Positions 33,511 to 34,482 of a stretch of DNA of 34,482 bases are shown here, one piece after another (position 1 is the first letter of the stretch; each line of letters starts with the position of its first letter). The notes beneath the pieces are model-generated. The model had not been told where the DNA came from and ran no database searches. It worked only from the letters and a program-made list of their open reading frames with translations. A program made the position numbers and the translations under genes. The DNA comes from an uncultured Mycolicibacterium sp. (GTDB lineage Bacteria > Actinomycetota > Actinomycetes > Mycobacteriales > Mycobacteriaceae), in NCBI RefSeq assembly GCF_937941905.1, contig NZ_CALDGS010000162.1:1-34482 (forward strand). Direction: 5' to 3'.

Positions 33511-34383
33511 ATGGCGACCTTGGCGCAGTGGATCGAAGGGGCACGGCCGCGTACCCTGCCCAACGCCGTGGCACCGGTCATCGCCGGCACCGGCGCGGCG
33601 GCCTGGCTCGGGGCGGCGGTGTGGTGGAAGGCGCTGCTGGCGCTGCTGGTCGCGGTGGCGTTCATCGTCGGGGTGAACTACGCCAACGACTACTCCGACG
33701 GCATCCGCGGTACCGACGACGTGCGCGTCGGCCCACTGCGCCTGGTCGGGTCGAAGCTGGCCTCACCGCGTGCGGTGCGCACCGCCGCGGTGGTGAGCCT
33801 GGCGATCGGGGCGGTGGCCGGGCTGGTGCTGTCCTGGTTCAGCGCGCCGTGGCTGATCGCGGTGGGCGCGGTGTGCATCGGCGGGGCGTGGCTCTACACC
33901 GGCGGGTCGCGGCCGTACGGCTACCGCGGCCTGGGCGAGGTGGCGGTGTTCGTGTTCTTCGGCCTGGTGGCGGTGCTGGGCACCCAGTTCACCCAGGCCC
34001 TGCGCGTCGACTGGGTCGGGTTGCTGTGTGCGGTGGCGATGGGCTGCCTGTCGTCGGCGGTGTTGGTGGCCAACAACCTGCGCGACATACCCACCGACCG
34101 GGAGTCCGGCAAGATCACGCTGGCGGTGCGCCTCGGTGACGCCCGCACCCGGGTGCTGTACCAGGTGCTGGTGGCGGTGGCGCTGGCCGCGCCGGTGCTG
34201 CTGGCCCTGGCCACGCCGTGGGCGCTGGTCGGGCTGGTGGCGCTGGTACCGGCGGCGCGGGCGGCCCGCCCGGTGCGCACCGGTGCCGGCGGCCCCGCGC
34301 TGATCCCGGTGCTGCGCGACACCGGGCTGACCATGCTGGTGTGGGCGGTCGCGGTGGCGGCCGCACTGGCCCTCGCCGCCTGA
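33511..34383 (+). CDS. menA: 1,4-Dihydroxy-2-naphthoate polyprenyltransferase
   Basis: MenA attaches the polyprenyl chain to 1,4-dihydroxy-2-naphthoate, giving demethylmenaquinone in the membrane. The 290-residue protein is a UbiA-type enzyme with about eight to nine helices and both Asp-rich motifs: NYANDYSDGIRGTDD (Asp60, Asp63 near the first) and VANNLRDIPTDRESGK. It begins MATLAQWIEGARPRTLPNA, and I use the ATG at 33511 because MASFAQW-type starts are seen in mycobacterial MenA; an ATG at 33502 would add three residues. It is the last complete gene in the window. Confidence 0.95.
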   Translation: MATLAQWIEGARPRTLPNAVAPVIAGTGAAAWLGAAVWWKALLALLVAVAFIVGVNYANDYSDGIRGTDDVRVGPLRLVGSKLASPRAVRTAAVVSLAIGAVAGLVLSWFSAPWLIAVGAVCIGGAWLYTGGSRPYGYRGLGEVAVFVFFGLVAVLGTQFTQALRVDWVGLLCAVAMGCLSSAVLVANNLRDIPTDRESGKITLAVRLGDARTRVLYQVLVAVALAAPVLLALATPWALVGLVALVPAARAARPVRTGAGGPALIPVLRDTGLTMLVWAVAVAAALALAA

Positions 34384-34399
34384 CGCCCCGCGTTCGCCA

Positions 34400-34450
34400 C
34401 CCGAGCAGACGCCCGCACGTTTTCAGGGGTGTGCGCGTGCGCTCGCGGGG
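34400..34450. terminator. Imperfect hairpin after menA, same core as the fadD8 one
   Basis: CGAGCAGACGC at 34402-34412 and a downstream GTGCGCGTGCGCTCGCGGG (34431-34449) can form an imperfect long stem. The core repeats the CGAGCAGACGC seen after fadD8. It lies just beyond menA and overlaps the end of a possible minus-strand gene. Confidence 0.45.
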
Positions 34451-34482
34451 AGCAGGGCGTCGAGCAGGCGGTCGACGTCGGC
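34423..34482 (-). CDS. Possible 3' end of a minus-strand gene
   Basis: Reading leftward from the window edge there are 19 codons (ADVDRLLDALLPASARAHP) and then a TGA at 34425-34423. The pattern DVDRLLDALL is amphipathic and would suit the C-terminal helix of a class V aminotransferase-type enzyme, but 19 residues cannot settle this. The rest lies outside the window. Confidence 0.3.
   Translation of the reverse strand, partial: ADVDRLLDALLPASARAHP

Overview
The window is high-GC actinobacterial DNA and almost certainly comes from a Mycobacterium or close relative such as Mycolicibacterium. It carries a complete YrbE/Mce lipid-import operon, menaquinone genes (menB, menE, menA) in a mycobacterial order, an F420-type (Ddn-like) nitroreductase, DUF3349 and pitA. 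Several genes have a TAnnnT -10 box exactly 6-7 nt before the start codon, the layout of leaderless transcripts that are common in mycobacteria. No tRNA, rRNA, CRISPR, IS element or phage gene was seen.

Layout. (1) 3-614: an edge-truncated GIY-YIG-like protein. (2) 661-11864, minus strand: one tightly packed operon yrbEA-yrbEB-mceABCDEF, then a Mce-associated membrane protein, a secreted DUF3298/MPT64-like protein, a second secreted protein and a small DUF3253 protein. (3) 12113-12745, minus: a TetR regulator with a strong palindrome just upstream. (4) 13172-17782, plus: a FadD8-like acyl-CoA ligase whose promoter holds a perfect match to the KstR operator consensus, a divergent NTF2-like lipoprotein (minus), the Ddn-like protein coupled to menB, and an SDR. 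(5) 17763-28744: a catabolic block. A five-gene minus-strand operon (APC permease, two SDRs, agmatinase-family ureohydrolase, cytosolic CE4 hydrolase) diverges from one PucR regulator. A second minus-strand pair (CoA-acylating aldehyde dehydrogenase mmsA and a class III aminotransferase) diverges from a second PucR regulator. (6) 28801-34383: VOC protein, pitA, a small membrane protein, DUF3349, menE, a minus-strand nitronate monooxygenase and menA. A short minus-strand reading frame at the right edge may be the 3' end of another gene.

How the parts fit. In M. tuberculosis the menB, SDR, VOC, pitA, small membrane, DUF3349, menE run is Rv0548c to Rv0542c without the catabolic block, so the PucR block sits between the SDR and VOC genes of an otherwise conserved neighbourhood. 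My reading of the block: the permease imports a nitrogenous small molecule, the CE4 enzyme and ureohydrolase hydrolyse amide/imide and guanidino groups, the SDRs oxidise or reduce intermediates, and the aminotransferase plus CoA-acylating dehydrogenase turn a resulting omega-amino acid into an acyl-CoA. The substrate cannot be told from sequence. This block is the best candidate for an uncharacterised system here.
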